In this document: positions 14,178 to 15,142 of the stretch, in pieces
How the letters are laid out: every line of letters begins with the position of its first letter
Numbering within the stretch: the first letter of the stretch is position 1
From: an uncultured Muribaculaceae bacterium
Lineage (GTDB): Bacteria > Bacteroidota > Bacteroidia > Bacteroidales > Muribaculaceae
Length of the DNA stretch: 15,142 nucleotides
Assembly: GCA_910587545.1 (NCBI GenBank)
Contig: CAJUMI010000062.1
Coordinates: 1-15,142, forward strand
Reading direction: 5' to 3'
Notes under the pieces: generated by a model
Seen by the model: the letters and a program-made list of their open reading frames with translations, nothing else
Told to the model about the DNA's origin: nothing
Databases searched by the model: none
Position numbers and translations under genes: made by a program

Positions 14178-14665
14178 AATTTTCTGTAATTAAATCCCAA
14201 ATTATCCAAGACTTCTTTTTCGAGAACTTTTGTTACCTTCCTTTCTTCTTTTTCATATCTCGGATCGCCCCATCCTCTATAAATATCTTCTGCAAATGTA
14301 TATCCACCAAGTAATATGCGGGATTTGTCAGCTTCTGAACCATCAATATATATTTTTACTATTACAGTTCTGTCTTCAAACGGCAACAAGAAATAGTAGG
14401 TATAAAAATTTCGTATTGGCTCTCTTTTCCCATCGGGATTAAATATATTCCCATTTTCATCTTTAGACCAGACTATATATTGCGGATTATTTTTTTTTAA
14501 ATCAGTAATTTTATCTATAATATCTGGAGATGTCACATCCTTAAAAGCATATTCCTGAAGATTTGCAAACGCCCCGGGCGACATGATATATGCGCCAAAA
14601 AACAATAACGCAAGAAAGATTGATACTATCGTAATAAGTGGTATAAATGGTTTTAGTTTCTTCAT
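14168..14665 (-). CDS. Membrane-anchored small protein, candidate immunity protein for the PLA2-like toxin
   Basis: This 165-residue protein is read from ATG 14665 (MKKLKPFIPLITIVSIFL). An upstream in-frame ATG at 14716 would add 17 polar residues before the membrane helix and is less likely. One membrane helix lies at about residues 7-28, followed by a soluble part with mixed charged and aromatic residues (NFYTYYFLLPFEDRTVIVKIYI) that should face the periplasm. No family is recognised. It comes directly after the PLA2-like toxin end, about 98 nt downstream of its stop, the normal place for an Rhs immunity gene. A membrane location would suit protection against a phospholipase (inference). 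No promoter of the usual type is visible. Confidence 0.62.
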   Translation of the reverse strand: MKKLKPFIPLITIVSIFLALLFFGAYIMSPGAFANLQEYAFKDVTSPDIIDKITDLKKNNPQYIVWSKDENGNIFNPDGKREPIRNFYTYYFLLPFEDRTVIVKIYIDGSEADKSRILLGGYTFAEDIYRGWGDPRYEKEERKVTKVLEKEVLDNLGFNYRKLWF

Positions 14666-14763
14666 GTATTGTTTTTTACTATGATTGTATATATTAGGTT
14701 GTATCATTATATGCAAGTATTAGTATAGAATTAATTTTAAAATAAATAAATTTGCGTGTTCTC

Positions 14764-15142
14764 TTAAAGGCTGCTTAACGCTGTTATATATTTATTACAT
14801 ATGTATATAGGCGTTTTGTTAAGCAATATCCAATGATACGCACCTGCGGTTACTAATGATCTGGCTTTATCTTTATGTGATGGTGCGTAAATCACATTCT
14901 TTACATTGTAATTTACTAACCGAATATCCGCTTTCACTACACCTTCCGAACAGTTAAACAGCGCTCCAATCAATCCTTCTGCATTGGCAGAATCGTATGC
15001 TTTATCATGAGCTATTGATCCAAATTCGCTTCTGTTTTTTGGAATGTATTGATAACTATAATCTCCATTATAATCTAAAGGATTGTGTGGCCCGGTATAA
15101 CTTGTGCCAAAATAGTTTTTATGAAGTGTTGCCGCATTGCAT
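14764..15142 (-). CDS. C-terminal end of a probable Rhs toxin with parvovirus-like phospholipase A2 domain (5' part outside window)
   Basis: The minus-strand frame is open from the right edge to a TAA at 14766-14764 and gives 125 residues, so the N-terminal part lies beyond the window. The visible part has the order of motifs of parvovirus VP1-type phospholipase A2: a calcium-loop-like YTGPHNP (residues 15-21 of the visible part), a HDKAYD helix with the catalytic His-Asp pair (45-46), and a later KAD (70-72) where the final catalytic Asp is expected. Similar domains occur as toxin tips of Rhs proteins, where they would hydrolyse membrane phospholipids of a rival cell. The adjoining Rhs-core remnant supports this, but no Rhs repeats of this gene are in view. 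Confidence 0.72.
   Translation of the reverse strand, partial: CNAATLHKNYFGTSYTGPHNPLDYNGDYSYQYIPKNRSEFGSIAHDKAYDSANAEGLIGALFNCSEGVVKADIRLVNYNVKNVIYAPSHKDKARSLVTAGAYHWILLNKTPIYICNKYITALSSL

Noticed and set aside
14747..14754. Plus-strand TAAATTTG resembling a -7 promoter element
   Set aside because: There is no -33 TTTG at the right distance, it points into the antisense strand of the toxin gene, and AT-rich sequence gives such matches by chance.
1..15142. CRISPR arrays, insertion sequences or transposases
   Set aside because: No regularly spaced repeats, no transposase-like frames and no terminal inverted repeats with target duplications were seen.

Overview
The window looks like a chromosomal segment of a Bacteroidales bacterium, probably close to Muribaculaceae (that placement is inferred). 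The reasons are the Bacteroidetes-type promoters (TTTG, about 20 nt, then TAnnTTTG), the gene order rplM-rpsI-rpsB-tsf, and protein sequences that resemble Bacteroides ribosomal proteins and EF-Ts. Most of the window is GC-rich at third codon positions. From about 12,650 to the right edge it is clearly more AT-rich.

Layout. The left edge holds the 3' end of rpmA (L27), a hairpin terminator and an exported S1/P1-type nuclease. A strong promoter and a structured leader then drive the translation operon rplM (GTG start)-rpsI-rpsB-tsf, which ends in a perfect 13-bp terminator. Convergent to it is kup, a potassium transporter. Next come an exported TPR protein, a tRNA-Leu(UAA) with its own promoter and terminator, a small four-cysteine TSCPD-domain protein, an NlpC/P60 lipoprotein on the minus strand and, divergent from that, a DegP/HtrA periplasmic protease. 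After degP is a group of small envelope proteins: two YtxH-like single-membrane proteins with overlapping genes, then, from a separate and apparently leaderless promoter, a two-helix holin-X-like membrane protein and a small basic protein.

The right end, all on the minus strand, is an Rhs-type polymorphic-toxin tail. In transcription order it holds: the C-terminal end of a gene that enters from beyond the window and carries a parvovirus-like phospholipase A2 signature; a membrane-anchored small protein that may be its immunity protein; a 5'-truncated Rhs-core remnant fused to a JAB/JAMM-like metallopeptidase toxin tip; and a gene overlapping it by 4 nt that may be that toxin's immunity protein. 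This is the arrangement expected for an Rhs gene with a displaced toxin/immunity cassette downstream, and it is the most interesting part of the window.

Other points worth a second look are two genes whose start codons lie 4 to 7 nt after a good -7 box (probably leaderless or nearly so), RNA hairpins in front of rplM and rpsB that could be autoregulatory leaders, and a very long hairpin between degP and the YtxH-like genes.
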